31,665 bases of DNA from Planctomycetota bacterium. GTDB lineage: Bacteria; Planctomycetota; SZUA-567; JAFGNG01. The number at the start of each line of letters is the position of its first letter. The stretch's first letter is position 1. Both the position numbers and the translations under genes were made by a program. The notes beneath the pieces are model-generated. The model did not search any database. It was not told the origin of the DNA and saw only the letters and a list, made by a program, of their open reading frames with translations. Positions 7,949 to 15,568 of the stretch are shown here, piece by piece. The stretch spans positions 1-31,665 of the forward strand of contig JAFGNG010000082.1 of the NCBI GenBank assembly GCA_016927125.1. The letters run 5' to 3'.

Positions 7949-9284
7949 AGCTATGTCAAATTCTCAACGCAATCAATGGCGAAGCACTTCTACCCCTGCA
8001 CCGTTCCCCGTTTCGGAGTACCGCAGCCTTTCCGACAAGTTATCTTTTGTTCTTATTGCCCTGATCATCTTCTGCTTGCCCTTCCTCCCTCAGATCGCAC
8101 TTACCCCCGGCATAAGCTGTTCTCCGATTGATATTTTGGGGATTGTATGTTATGCCTGCCTGCTGCTACGGCTTGAAAAGGTTCGGTTTAGAATCCAGGA
8201 AATTTTTCTTCTGGTATACCTGCTGCTCGTATTTACCTCTCTCTTTTATACCCGAGGATTGGAGACCAGCTTTCAGTCCTTCCTGCGCTTTATCCGGCTG
8301 ACAGCAATTTGTGGCCCCTTCTTTCTCGCCGCCTCCCTTCGCTTGAGGCTATCGGACCTAAATTTTCTTTTCCGATTATTCGTTTATGGCGGCGGCCTGG
8401 GGGTGTTTGCCGGCTTTTTAATTTGGTATTTCCAGCTCACAGTTTTCTCCGACACCATTCAGCAAGCGGTTTATGATGATATCGTGCTGAATCGTGCCGG
8501 GGGGGTCTTTGGAGAGTCCTGCGCTTTTGGTTACCTTTTTGGGACCTGGAGTTCGTGTTGCTTCCTGTTACTGTTTGAAAAATTCAGGAGCAGGAAAAAT
8601 ATCTTATATACCAGCCTGTCCGCGATGCTTTTCTTTGGGCTTTTTCTGGCAGTATTTTATGCGGTGTTATCCCGGGGAGCGGCGGTTCTTATTATTGTTT
8701 CCCTGAGCGCTTATCTGGTGCTGCCAAGGCTCGATCGGAAGAAAAGATCCATGCCTTTGAATGTCTTTGCCATTATGATTCTGATTGTCGTAGGGCAATT
8801 CATTGTCATTATTATGTTTAGGCCCGAGCTTTGGCAAAAATTGCAAACCGTGTTTTATTCAAATTTTATAGACCGCATGCTGCTGGCAACTAAATATGCT
8901 GATTTTAATACCGCTTCCTCCGGCCGGATTGAAAACTGGGAAAACTTGCTGCCCCTGTTTTGGAATAATCCTTTTACTGGCATCGGTTACAAGCAACTTG
9001 TGCTCTTCTATGGAATCCCTTCGGATAGCGGTTATCTTGGCGCCCTTGTGGAAACTGGTATCTTTGGCTTGCTTGCTTACTTGGGGTTTTGGACGTCCTG
9101 CCTGCTTAAATTAATGAGGGGGGTGCAAAGCCAACCTTATGCCTTTATCCTTTTCTGCATCACCCTCGGAACCATGGTCGGCGCGATTACAACTGAAGTA
9201 ATGACTCACTGGGGAAGCATGCCGGTATTCCTGGCCCTGCTGGGATGTGTTCTGGCCACCATCCGTTATAATCCCAGACATTAA
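7938..9284 (+). CDS. Wzy/O-antigen-ligase-like polysaccharide polymerase
   Basis: This 448-residue protein has about 10-12 hydrophobic segments and a large loop in the second half. That loop contains the SSGRIENWENLLPLFWNNPF-GIGY pattern typical of the O-antigen ligase/polymerase (Wzy_C) family, where an Arg and a following Gly-x-Gly-rich turn are conserved. Such proteins join repeat units, or ligate glycan to an acceptor, on the periplasmic side of the inner membrane. The ATG at 7938 overlaps the end of the triple glycosyltransferase by 11 bases. An alternative ATG lies five codons downstream (7953); neither has a strong ribosome binding site. It sits after the flippase and GTs, as expected for a Wzx/Wzy locus. 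A second, much larger Wzy-like gene lies at 20513. Confidence 0.8.
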   Translation: MNFEAMSNSQRNQWRSTSTPAPFPVSEYRSLSDKLSFVLIALIIFCLPFLPQIALTPGISCSPIDILGIVCYACLLLRLEKVRFRIQEIFLLVYLLLVFTSLFYTRGLETSFQSFLRFIRLTAICGPFFLAASLRLRLSDLNFLFRLFVYGGGLGVFAGFLIWYFQLTVFSDTIQQAVYDDIVLNRAGGVFGESCAFGYLFGTWSSCCFLLLFEKFRSRKNILYTSLSAMLFFGLFLAVFYAVLSRGAAVLIIVSLSAYLVLPRLDRKKRSMPLNVFAIMILIVVGQFIVIIMFRPELWQKLQTVFYSNFIDRMLLATKYADFNTASSGRIENWENLLPLFWNNPFTGIGYKQLVLFYGIPSDSGYLGALVETGIFGLLAYLGFWTSCLLKLMRGVQSQPYAFILFCITLGTMVGAITTEVMTHWGSMPVFLALLGCVLATIRYNPRH

Positions 9285-9311
9285 TAGATTACTTCGGAAA
9301 GGCATGACTTA

Positions 9312-10406
9312 ATGAAACGCATTTTACATATTATAGCTGATGGTACCCCCGGCGGGGGCACCTCCAACGTGCTTGCCCTCTGCCAAGGGCTAAAGAGTAA
9401 GGGCTACGAGATTGCCTTTGTCACGCAGAAGGACAGCTATTCCGCCGCTTATGCCTCAGAGGTTGGCCTGCAGAGCTACGGGGTGGAGTTCTTTGCCTCC
9501 CGGCTTGATCCGCGCATCCCCTTCCGGCTGAAAAGGATTATTCTTGAAGTCAAGCCGGACCTGGTGCATGTCCATTGCGCGCGCGCGGGCCTACCCTATA
9601 CCTTCACCGGCATCCAGGGCATCCCCACCGCCTATTCCATCCGGGGCTACCATTTCCAACAGAAGAGATGGCCGATAAAGCAACTCGCTATCCTGGCGGA
9701 GAAGCGGGTAAGTTCCAGAGCGGACATCACCGTCTTTGTCGCGGAAGCTGATCGCGAAATCTCCCGCCAGTACGGCATCCTGCCGGTATGCCCCCAGACC
9801 AGGGTTATCTACAACGGCCTGGATATCTCAAAAGTTCCAGAACAGACTAAAACCAAGCCTGGTAAGATCGCCTTTCTCGGCAGGATCACCTACCAGAAGG
9901 ATCCCCTGCTCTTCCTCGATGTGATGAAGATCTTAGCAAAACACAACTTCACCGCAGTAATGATTGGCGGCGGGGAGATGGAGGATGAGGTCCGCGCCAA
10001 AATCCAGGCAAACGGGCTTGAGGGCGTGGTTGAGATGCGGGGCAGCCTTGCCCACCAGGAGGCCTTACAGGCGATTACAGATGCCGAAATCATGCTGATG
10101 ACCACTCGCTGGGAAGGACTGCCACTCGCCCCGATTGAAGCCATGTGTATGGGCATCCCGGTGGTCGCGCCAGCGGTCAATGGCATCCCCGAGATTATCC
10201 AAAATAACGAGAATGGGGTTTTGGTTTATGATCGCAACCCCCAAAGCTATGCCGATGCAGTACTGAATTTGTTGAATAATAATGATGTTAAAGCAAATAC
10301 AATCGCAAGTGCCAGGAAGACGGTTGTGGAACGTTTCACCCTTGACCGGGTAATACAAGAGCATCTTGATATGTATAAAACAATGTTTTTTTCATCTGCG
10401 AGATAA
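9312..10406 (+). CDS. GT4-family glycosyltransferase
   Basis: This is a 364-residue single-module GT-B enzyme. The N-terminal glycine loop is HIIADGTPGGGTSNV. The middle has the VIYNGLDISKV acceptor/donor loop that modules 1 and 2 of the triple fusion lack. The C-terminal domain has IAFLGRITYQKDP, and the EX7E pair is at E268/E276 (WEGLPLAPIEAM). It is expected to use a nucleotide sugar donor and retain the anomeric configuration, adding one residue to the lipid-linked oligosaccharide in the cytoplasm. The gene starts 27 bases after the Wzy-like gene with a GGAAAGG element upstream, so it is probably the last gene of the first operon, followed by a long AT-rich spacer. Its sequence is clearly distinct from the triple fusion, so it is not a fourth copy. 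Confidence 0.88.
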   Translation: MKRILHIIADGTPGGGTSNVLALCQGLKSKGYEIAFVTQKDSYSAAYASEVGLQSYGVEFFASRLDPRIPFRLKRIILEVKPDLVHVHCARAGLPYTFTGIQGIPTAYSIRGYHFQQKRWPIKQLAILAEKRVSSRADITVFVAEADREISRQYGILPVCPQTRVIYNGLDISKVPEQTKTKPGKIAFLGRITYQKDPLLFLDVMKILAKHNFTAVMIGGGEMEDEVRAKIQANGLEGVVEMRGSLAHQEALQAITDAEIMLMTTRWEGLPLAPIEAMCMGIPVVAPAVNGIPEIIQNNENGVLVYDRNPQSYADAVLNLLNNNDVKANTIASARKTVVERFTLDRVIQEHLDMYKTMFFSSAR

Positions 10407-10976
10407 GCCGTTTTTTATAAAAACCTTAAAACTCTAACTCTCTACCCATCTTTACGTTATACTATTTTTGCATAATCTCAATTGCTAATAAAAATGTCCG
10501 ATAATTCTATTTTTTAGAAAAATTTTCAATAAAACCATTGATTATAGGTAATTAGATTTAATATAATATTTTATCGGAAGTAGAAATTCAGTTTTTATGA
10601 AGTAAGATTGATATTCTCGAGTTTGCCGATTAATAATAAGAGATTTAAATCATACTTTAGAAGCATAATATCAGGAGTACACTCATAATATTTTCTTCTC
10701 GTCCTAATTTATCGTTACAACTTAAACCGATTAAATAAGTAACGCTGATTTGAGAGATCTGCGATTCAGGTTTTTTATAAAATTCTTTCTATACTTAATC
10801 ATTATGATTCTGTCGATAAAAAATATTGGATGTTGGGGAAATACTCATTTATATCGCTTAATAAAGCAATTAACCGAGTTGGGCATGAAAAAACCTAACA
10901 ATTTTTTAATTTGCTGATTAACCGGCCTGGTTTTATAGAGAATTAATCTATTGTCAACATATAAGGAGGAATCAAT
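10407..10976 (+). other. AT-rich intergenic stretch, no gene seen
   Basis: About 570 bases of very AT-rich DNA hold no convincing coding sequence on either strand. An imperfect direct repeat, ATCTGCGA followed 6-9 bases later by TTTTTTATAAAA, occurs at 10394-10422 (beginning in the end of the GT gene) and again at 10757-10782. A weak promoter-like pair lies near the downstream end, close to the PEP-CTERM gene. The base composition contrasts sharply with both flanks. Confidence 0.6.
10911..10939 (+). promoter_or_regulatory. Possible sigma-70-type promoter of the PEP-CTERM gene
   Basis: TTGCTG (10911-10916) and TATAGA (10934-10939) are 17 bases apart. A transcript from here would have a short leader containing the strong AAGGAGGA (10963-10970) ribosome binding site. 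The -35 match is poor, so this is tentative. Confidence 0.3.
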
Positions 10977-11606
10977 ATGAAATATTTAGTAATTATAGTT
11001 TGTTTAATTGTAACCTTTACGGTCACCGCTGAGGCCAATCTGGTATTGAATGGCAGCTTCGAATCCGGTCCTGAACTGATTGATTCTTTGGGTTATTGGC
11101 AGAATGTCTACCCCCCTTCCACTGCGATTGATAACTGGACCGTAATTAATAACAGCGTCAATTACAAAGGGCCGTACTGGGAGGCTTCCGACGGGATCTA
11201 CAGCCTCGATCTTAATGGCGAGGAAGGCCCCGGCGGGGTTGAACAAGCTTTCGCGACTGTTATCGGGGCGGAATACTCCGTGACCTTTGACATGGCCGGC
11301 AACCCCAGCACCCATGTAGATAATTACACTTCCATCAAATGGATGACAGTTGCTGCCGCCGGCGATTCTGCAGACTTCTGGTTTGACATTACCGGCAAGA
11401 CTAACGCCGCAATGGGTTATGAAGGCCACACCTGGAGCTTTACCGCGACCGGCACCCTGACCACCCTGCAATTCTACAGCACTGATCCTACAGACAGATG
11501 GGGTCCGGTACTGGATAATGTTGTAGTCGTCGCCATACCTGAACCAGTAACAACCGCCTTGTTGGGAGCCAGTGTGCTGGCACTGCTTCTGAAAAAGCGG
11601 CGTTAA
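10977..11606 (+). CDS. Secreted PEP-CTERM protein, choice-of-anchor C/DUF642-like
   Basis: This is a 209-residue protein. An N-terminal signal peptide (hydrophobic core about residues 4-18, likely cut after AEA) precedes a beta-rich domain. That domain starts NLVLNGSFE and includes WTVINNSVNYKGPYWEASDG, SLDLNG, GVEQAF and DMAGNP, matching the choice-of-anchor C/DUF642 pattern of extracellular proteins. The tail has Pro188-Glu189-Pro190, a hydrophobic segment and a KKRR end. That is the PEP-CTERM signal recognised by exosortases in EPS-producing Gram-negative bacteria. It is probably exported, sorted at the inner membrane, cleaved near PEP and released or attached within the EPS matrix. No exosortase gene is in the window. 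The ribosome binding site AAGGAGGA is strong and the gene stands alone between an AT-rich spacer and a terminator. Confidence 0.88.
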   Translation: MKYLVIIVCLIVTFTVTAEANLVLNGSFESGPELIDSLGYWQNVYPPSTAIDNWTVINNSVNYKGPYWEASDGIYSLDLNGEEGPGGVEQAFATVIGAEYSVTFDMAGNPSTHVDNYTSIKWMTVAAAGDSADFWFDITGKTNAAMGYEGHTWSFTATGTLTTLQFYSTDPTDRWGPVLDNVVVVAIPEPVTTALLGASVLALLLKKRR

Positions 11607-11677
11607 CTATGAGGTGAAATTGAGTTTTTTTTAGCAACCCCTAAAAAACAACTCTCTTCATGTACTGCCTCGGTACG

Positions 11678-11722
11678 CAAAATAGCTAATCGGCTCACCG
11701 GTCGATTAGCTATTTTGTTTGC
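11678..11722 (+). terminator. Intrinsic terminator, possibly bidirectional
   Basis: A 15-bp stem pairs CAAAATAGCTAATCG (11678-11692) with CGATTAGCTATTTTG (11703-11717), with a 10-base loop and T-rich DNA after it. The A-rich left and T-rich right arms would let it work on either strand. It separates the PEP-CTERM gene from the radical SAM gene. Confidence 0.75.
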
Positions 11723-11868
11723 TCTTATCCCAGCTTTTGTCATTCAACCCGGATTCCGTAATTACGTAATTTAATAAAGGTATTGCAGTTCAGCGGTAAT
11801 TTATAGATATTCTATTTTATCGAGACTAGTTTTGCTTTCCTGGATGATGGTTAAAAGAAGTATTGCTT

Positions 11869-13383
11869 ATGAAGATTCTCTTTCTTAACCCCCCTTTTAA
11901 ATCCGAGCATGGCCGCTTCTCCCGCGAGCAGCGTTCGCCTGCCATTACCAAGGGCGGGACGTTCTATTATCCCATGTGGCTGTGCTATGCCGCCGGGGTA
12001 GCTGAAGCTGATGGCTTTGAGGTTAAAATCATTGACGCTCCTGCCAAGCGCCTTACCCGCAAAGAGGTGCTCAGCGAGGTTAAAAATTACGCGCCAGGTT
12101 TGATGGTCATCGATACCTCCACCCCGAGCATTGAAAACGACGTCGGGATTGCGGAGGAACTGAAGGCAGCTATCGGGGCGTTTGTAATCCTGGTCGGGAC
12201 CCACCCCTCCGCCCTGCCGGCAGAAACCCTCGGGATCTCCCAGACGGTGGATGCCATCGCCCGCAAGGAATATGAATATACCGTCCTCACGCTCGCGCGC
12301 GCCCTGCAAGACTCCGGCGAAGGTGCGATTACCCCTGAGTTGCTGCGAGAGATCGCCGGACTGTCTTTCCGCCAAGGCGATAAAATTATTCACAACCCGG
12401 ACCGCGCTTATATTGAAAACCTTGACGCCCTGCCCTTCCTGGCTGAAATCTACCACCGGCACCTCGATATCCGGGATTATTTCTATACCATGGCGCAATT
12501 CCCGCAGGTGGCAATTTATTCCGGGCGCGGCTGTCCCTTCCGCTGCGCTTACTGCGTCTATCCGCAGGTGATGCACGGCCATAATTACCGCCAACGATCT
12601 ATCCCCAACCTGGTTGCCGAGTTCAAGTATATTGAACAGCAGATGCCGGAGGTCAGGGAGATCTTTATCGAGGATGACACTTTTACCGTGGATAAAATAC
12701 GGGTGTTGGAGTTCAGCCGCCTCTACCAGGATGAGAATTTAAGCATCTCCTGGATTGCCAACAGCCGTGCGGATATTGATCTCGAAACCTTGCAGGCCTT
12801 GAAGGCCTGCAACTGCCGGATCCTCTGTGTCGGCTTTGAGAGTGGCGATCAAGGTGTACTCGATGGCATGCAGAAGGGTCTGAAGGTGGAAAAGGCACGC
12901 CAGTTCATGAAGGACGCGAAGAAGGCCGGGCTTCTGGTGCATGGCTGTTTTATCGTGGGTAACAAGGGTGAGTCGAGGGAAACCCTGGAGACTACCCTGC
13001 AGTACGCCAAGGAGCTCTGTCCGGATACAGCGCAATTCTTCCCCCTGATGGTATACCCCGGCACCAAGGCGTATCGCTGGGCGCAGGAGAACAGGTTTCT
13101 CCTCTCCAATGATTTCAAGGATTGGAATACCCCGGAGGGTCTGCATAATTGCGTGGTCAGCCGACCGGGCCTTTCCAATGAAGACCTGGTTGACTTCTGC
13201 GACCGGGCGCGCAAGGAGTTTTACCTGCGCCCCAGCTATATCCTTTACCGCCTCGGCCGCTTGTGCGTCCACCCGCTTGAAGACGGCCCGAGGATGTGGA
13301 TTTCCCTGAAGCAATTCCTCAAATTCCTGCTCCGGGGCACGGATAAGAAAAAACGGCATGCAAGCGGTCCCGCGGTGAATTGA
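11869..13383 (+). CDS. B12-binding-domain radical SAM protein, HpnJ-like
   Basis: The ATG at 11869 (504 residues) is chosen over an upstream TTG at 11863 because the AAAAGAAG element at 11853-11860 is 8 bases from the ATG but only 2 from the TTG. The N-terminal part (about 1-150) starts MKILFLNPPF and looks like a cobalamin-binding Rossmann domain (VIDTSTPSIE, LVGTHPSALP). The radical SAM cluster motif is Cys222-x3-Cys226-x2-Cys229 within SGRGCPFRCAYC, followed by the partial-barrel motifs EDDTFT, CVGFESGDQG and GCFIVGNKGE. The overall pattern recalls HpnJ of hopanoid biosynthesis and related BchE-like enzymes, but no other hopanoid gene is nearby. Its place next to glycosyltransferases suggests modification of a sugar or lipid carrier, which is inference. 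It has no visible signal peptide and is likely cytoplasmic. Confidence 0.87.
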   Translation: MKILFLNPPFKSEHGRFSREQRSPAITKGGTFYYPMWLCYAAGVAEADGFEVKIIDAPAKRLTRKEVLSEVKNYAPGLMVIDTSTPSIENDVGIAEELKAAIGAFVILVGTHPSALPAETLGISQTVDAIARKEYEYTVLTLARALQDSGEGAITPELLREIAGLSFRQGDKIIHNPDRAYIENLDALPFLAEIYHRHLDIRDYFYTMAQFPQVAIYSGRGCPFRCAYCVYPQVMHGHNYRQRSIPNLVAEFKYIEQQMPEVREIFIEDDTFTVDKIRVLEFSRLYQDENLSISWIANSRADIDLETLQALKACNCRILCVGFESGDQGVLDGMQKGLKVEKARQFMKDAKKAGLLVHGCFIVGNKGESRETLETTLQYAKELCPDTAQFFPLMVYPGTKAYRWAQENRFLLSNDFKDWNTPEGLHNCVVSRPGLSNEDLVDFCDRARKEFYLRPSYILYRLGRLCVHPLEDGPRMWISLKQFLKFLLRGTDKKKRHASGPAVN

Positions 13384-13399
13384 ACAGAAAGGTCTGGCA

Positions 13400-14380
13400 A
13401 TGCCGCCAGAGGCTTCGGTGATTATCCCCACCTATAACGGCAGCGAGTTGATCCGTGCTTGCCTGGAAGCTGTTAGCTCCCAGCAAACGTCGAAACATTA
13501 TGAGATTATTGTAGTTGATGACGGTTCGACCGATAACACGCCGGAGATGGTCCGGGAATATCCCGGTGTGCGCCTTTTCCAACAGGAAAACGCCGGTCCG
13601 GCCGCTGCCCGTAACCACGGGGCAAATGAAGCCCGGGGAAAAATTATCCTCTTTACCGATGATGACTGCATCCCCGAGCCGGACTGGCTGGAGTACATGC
13701 TCCTGGCGCTTGCGGACGATGTCATCACCGGGGCAAAGGGCGCTTACCTGACCCGGCAGCCGGAATTAATCGCCCGCTTTATCCAGTATGAATATGAAGA
13801 AAAATATGCGCGTCTGCAGAGGCTGAACACTATTGATCTGATAGACACCTACTCCGCCGCTTTCCGCCGCGATATTTTTTTGGAAAATGGCGGGTATGAC
13901 ACAAGCTTTCCCTATGCCTCGGTCGAGGATCGCGAATTCTCCGTTCGCCTGGCAGCAAAAGGCTATCGGTTTGTCTTCCAGTCGCAGGCAAGGGTCTGGC
14001 ATAAGCATGCCGATTCCCTGCGCGAATATATCTGCAAAAAATACAAGAATGGTTACTGGAATGTAATGACTCTGGCGAAGAATCCCTCCATGGCCAGGGG
14101 TACTAGCGATACCCCCTTTACCCAAAAGGCGCAGATCATCCTGGCCGGGTTGCTGTTGCCCTGCTTGGTTGTCGCTGGCTTCATTCCGATGGCCTGGAGC
14201 GCCCCTGTGGCCGTTATTTGCCTTTTCCTGGCTACCTCCGCCCCCCTCATACTCCGTTGCCTGCGCCAGGACGTTCCTGTCGGCCTGCTCGCCCCAATCT
14301 TCATCCTCTGCCGTGGATTTTCCCTGGCAGCCGGGCTTTTTATGGGGTTTTTAAACCGGAATAACTGGAAAAAGGCTTGA
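13400..14380 (+). CDS. GT2-family glycosyltransferase with C-terminal membrane segments
   Basis: This 326-residue protein has a GT-A fold at its N-terminus. It begins ASVIIPTYNGS, has IIVVDDGSTDNT and NAGPAAARN, and carries the metal-binding cluster Asp87-Asp88-Asp89 in LFTDDDCIPEPDWL. VEDREFSVRLAAKGYRF, a catalytic-base-like segment, follows. The last 80 or so residues contain about three hydrophobic segments, so it is probably anchored in the inner membrane with the catalytic domain in the cytoplasm. It is predicted to transfer a sugar with inversion. The gene starts 16 bases after the radical SAM gene with AGAAAGG upstream and is probably co-transcribed with it. Donor and acceptor are unknown. 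Confidence 0.88.
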   Translation: MPPEASVIIPTYNGSELIRACLEAVSSQQTSKHYEIIVVDDGSTDNTPEMVREYPGVRLFQQENAGPAAARNHGANEARGKIILFTDDDCIPEPDWLEYMLLALADDVITGAKGAYLTRQPELIARFIQYEYEEKYARLQRLNTIDLIDTYSAAFRRDIFLENGGYDTSFPYASVEDREFSVRLAAKGYRFVFQSQARVWHKHADSLREYICKKYKNGYWNVMTLAKNPSMARGTSDTPFTQKAQIILAGLLLPCLVVAGFIPMAWSAPVAVICLFLATSAPLILRCLRQDVPVGLLAPIFILCRGFSLAAGLFMGFLNRNNWKKA

Positions 14381-14847
14381 AAGCACAGCCGGGGCAAGCC
14401 GAAAACCGGCGGGTTTCCATCAAAAGTCGAAAAAAAATCTAAGTTTCCGGTTCTGGCTGATTTGATTGTATACTATGCAAATTTATTATTAATTATATAC
14501 AATTTATATCAAAATATGCTGAGGATGAATTTTTTACGGCCATAACTTAAATTTTAGCTGTAATATGTTGTTTAATAACAAGGTCTTACAACATAAATCC
14601 AATATGTTACATCTAATTTATTTAAGATTTTAGTTTTGTCAAGTTTTTTAAAATACTGTTTTGTATTGCAAAAAGTTTTTTTTAGGTTGAGGTTGGGGGC
14701 TAATTTTTTTCAGAATGCATATTTGTGGCTTGACATAGGCCATATTGCCGCGCATATATATTAAGTAGGGCAAATTAGATTTGGTCTACTATTTAAAAGA
14801 CAAAATGAAGATTAGGGCTTTTTTAATATATCAAAAAGGAGAACGGA
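14381..14847 (+). other. AT-rich intergenic stretch upstream of the acidic protein gene
   Basis: About 470 bases with no credible gene. It holds a separated 8-bp inverted repeat (ATTGTATA 14465-14472 with TATACAAT 14496-14503), a GCCGG/CCGGC pair just after the GT2 stop, long T and A runs, and a promoter-like element near 14730. Confidence 0.55.
14730..14760 (+). promoter_or_regulatory. Possible promoter of the acidic secreted protein gene
   Basis: A perfect TTGACA (14730-14735) is followed 17-19 bases later by CATATATATA, from which a -10 element could be drawn. A transcript would have a leader of roughly 80 bases. The -10 assignment is uncertain because the AT repeat gives several registers. 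Confidence 0.4.
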
Positions 14848-15306
14848 ATGAATAGATTACTCATATTGGCCATCCTGGCTCTCTTCATCTGTGGCGGAAT
14901 GCTGTATGCTGCCGATGGCGAAACCGATGAACCTGTTACCCCGGTAGTTGAGCAACCCGATGACGGGGATGATGATGACGCCGAAGTCGAAGGTGAAGAA
15001 GGTGAAGAAGGTGAAGGCGAAGAAGGTGAAGGCGAAGAAGATGAAGGCGAAGAAGGTGAAGGTGAAGAAGGCGAAGAAGGTGAAACAGAAGAGCCTGCCG
15101 CAGCTATTGATGAGATTGGCGCAGATGCCGCTGTTGGTGGCCCGCGGGTAGCGACCCCGCCTCCCCCTCCGGATATCAGGTGGCATATTCTTCTTACCAT
15201 TCTGCCTGAACCTGAGTCAAAGCCGGAAGCCAAGAGCTTCAGCGAACCACGGGAAGAATGTCCTGATCCCCCCACTGATAATTGCTATGTTGGCGAGCCA
15301 CAATAA
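14848..15306 (+). CDS. Secreted Glu/Gly-rich acidic low-complexity protein, function unknown
   Basis: This 152-residue protein belongs to no family I recognise. A signal peptide (core about residues 3-19, cut near LYA-A) is followed by an acidic Asp-rich run (38-44). A Glu/Gly tract of EGE and EEG units spans residues 48-82, then come a short Ala-rich part, a proline run (PPPPP), a DIRWHILLTILPEP segment and a tail with two cysteines. The mature protein is strongly negative and likely disordered in the middle. The start is supported by AAGGAGA (14836-14842). Placed between EPS genes and immediately before an outer-membrane beta-barrel, it could bind cations or act as a matrix or export accessory component, but that is inference. 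A downstream hairpin suggests a separate short transcript. Confidence 0.75.
   Translation: MNRLLILAILALFICGGMLYAADGETDEPVTPVVEQPDDGDDDDAEVEGEEGEEGEGEEGEGEEDEGEEGEGEEGEEGETEEPAAAIDEIGADAAVGGPRVATPPPPPDIRWHILLTILPEPESKPEAKSFSEPREECPDPPTDNCYVGEPQ
14989..15093 (+). repeat. Short tandem coding repeat of GAAGGTGAA-type units
   Basis: This is a run of imperfect 6-9-base units made of GAA, GGT/GGC and GAA codons encoding the Glu/Gly tract of the acidic protein. All units stay in frame. Such a tract could change length by replication slippage in multiples of three bases. Confidence 0.85.
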
Positions 15307-15361
15307 CCAGATTTTAGGGGTTAGGTCGTTTTTAAGCACTATTAATAGCAAGATAAATTAA

Positions 15362-15396
15362 TAACCCCCTATAGCACAAATGTGCTATAGGGGTTA
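15362..15396 (+). terminator. Strong hairpin after the acidic protein gene (terminator or regulatory site)
   Basis: CCCCTATAGCAC (15366-15377) pairs perfectly with GTGCTATAGGGG (15382-15393) around an AAAT loop. Three more pairs follow past a one-base bulge. There is no T run after it, so it may be an RNA-stabilising hairpin or a protein-binding palindrome rather than a classic intrinsic terminator. A third copy of the half-site lies at 15492-15502. Confidence 0.5.
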
Positions 15397-15568
15397 CCTC
15401 AGAAGCATATGTGGTGGGCATTTGCTAAGAGGGGAAGGAATAATCAAAAAAAATATTTGCTTTTCCCATGCTATTTCCTAGTATGTTGTGATGTGCTATA
15501 GGTTTTTGCTATTATTGTGAAACCTGAGTTGATCTTAACATACAACCTAACCAAAAGGAGTGGGGAGA

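Noticed and set aside
11622..11654. GAGTTTTTTTTAG/CTAAAAAACAACTC inverted repeat after the PEP-CTERM gene
   Set aside because: The pairing is imperfect and almost all A-T. The much stronger stem at 11678 explains termination.
12739..13431. 230-residue minus-strand frame over the radical SAM gene
   Set aside because: It is fully antisense to conserved radical SAM motifs and shows no recognisable domain.
14726..14745. Sigma-54 promoter (TGGC with a downstream GC), which can control PEP-CTERM genes in some bacteria
   Set aside because: Only the -24 half matches. The -12 half is AGGC instead of TTGC, and a perfect TTGACA overlaps it. No good sigma-54 site was seen before the PEP-CTERM gene either.
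14989..15093. CRISPR-like short repeats
   Set aside because: The units are 6-9 bases, contiguous and in-frame codons without spacers, so this is a low-complexity coding repeat.
14823..15275. Serine/proline-rich minus-strand frame over the acidic protein gene
   Set aside because: It is the antisense reading of the GAA/GGT repeat. The plus-strand gene has a ribosome binding site and a signal peptide, and this frame has neither.
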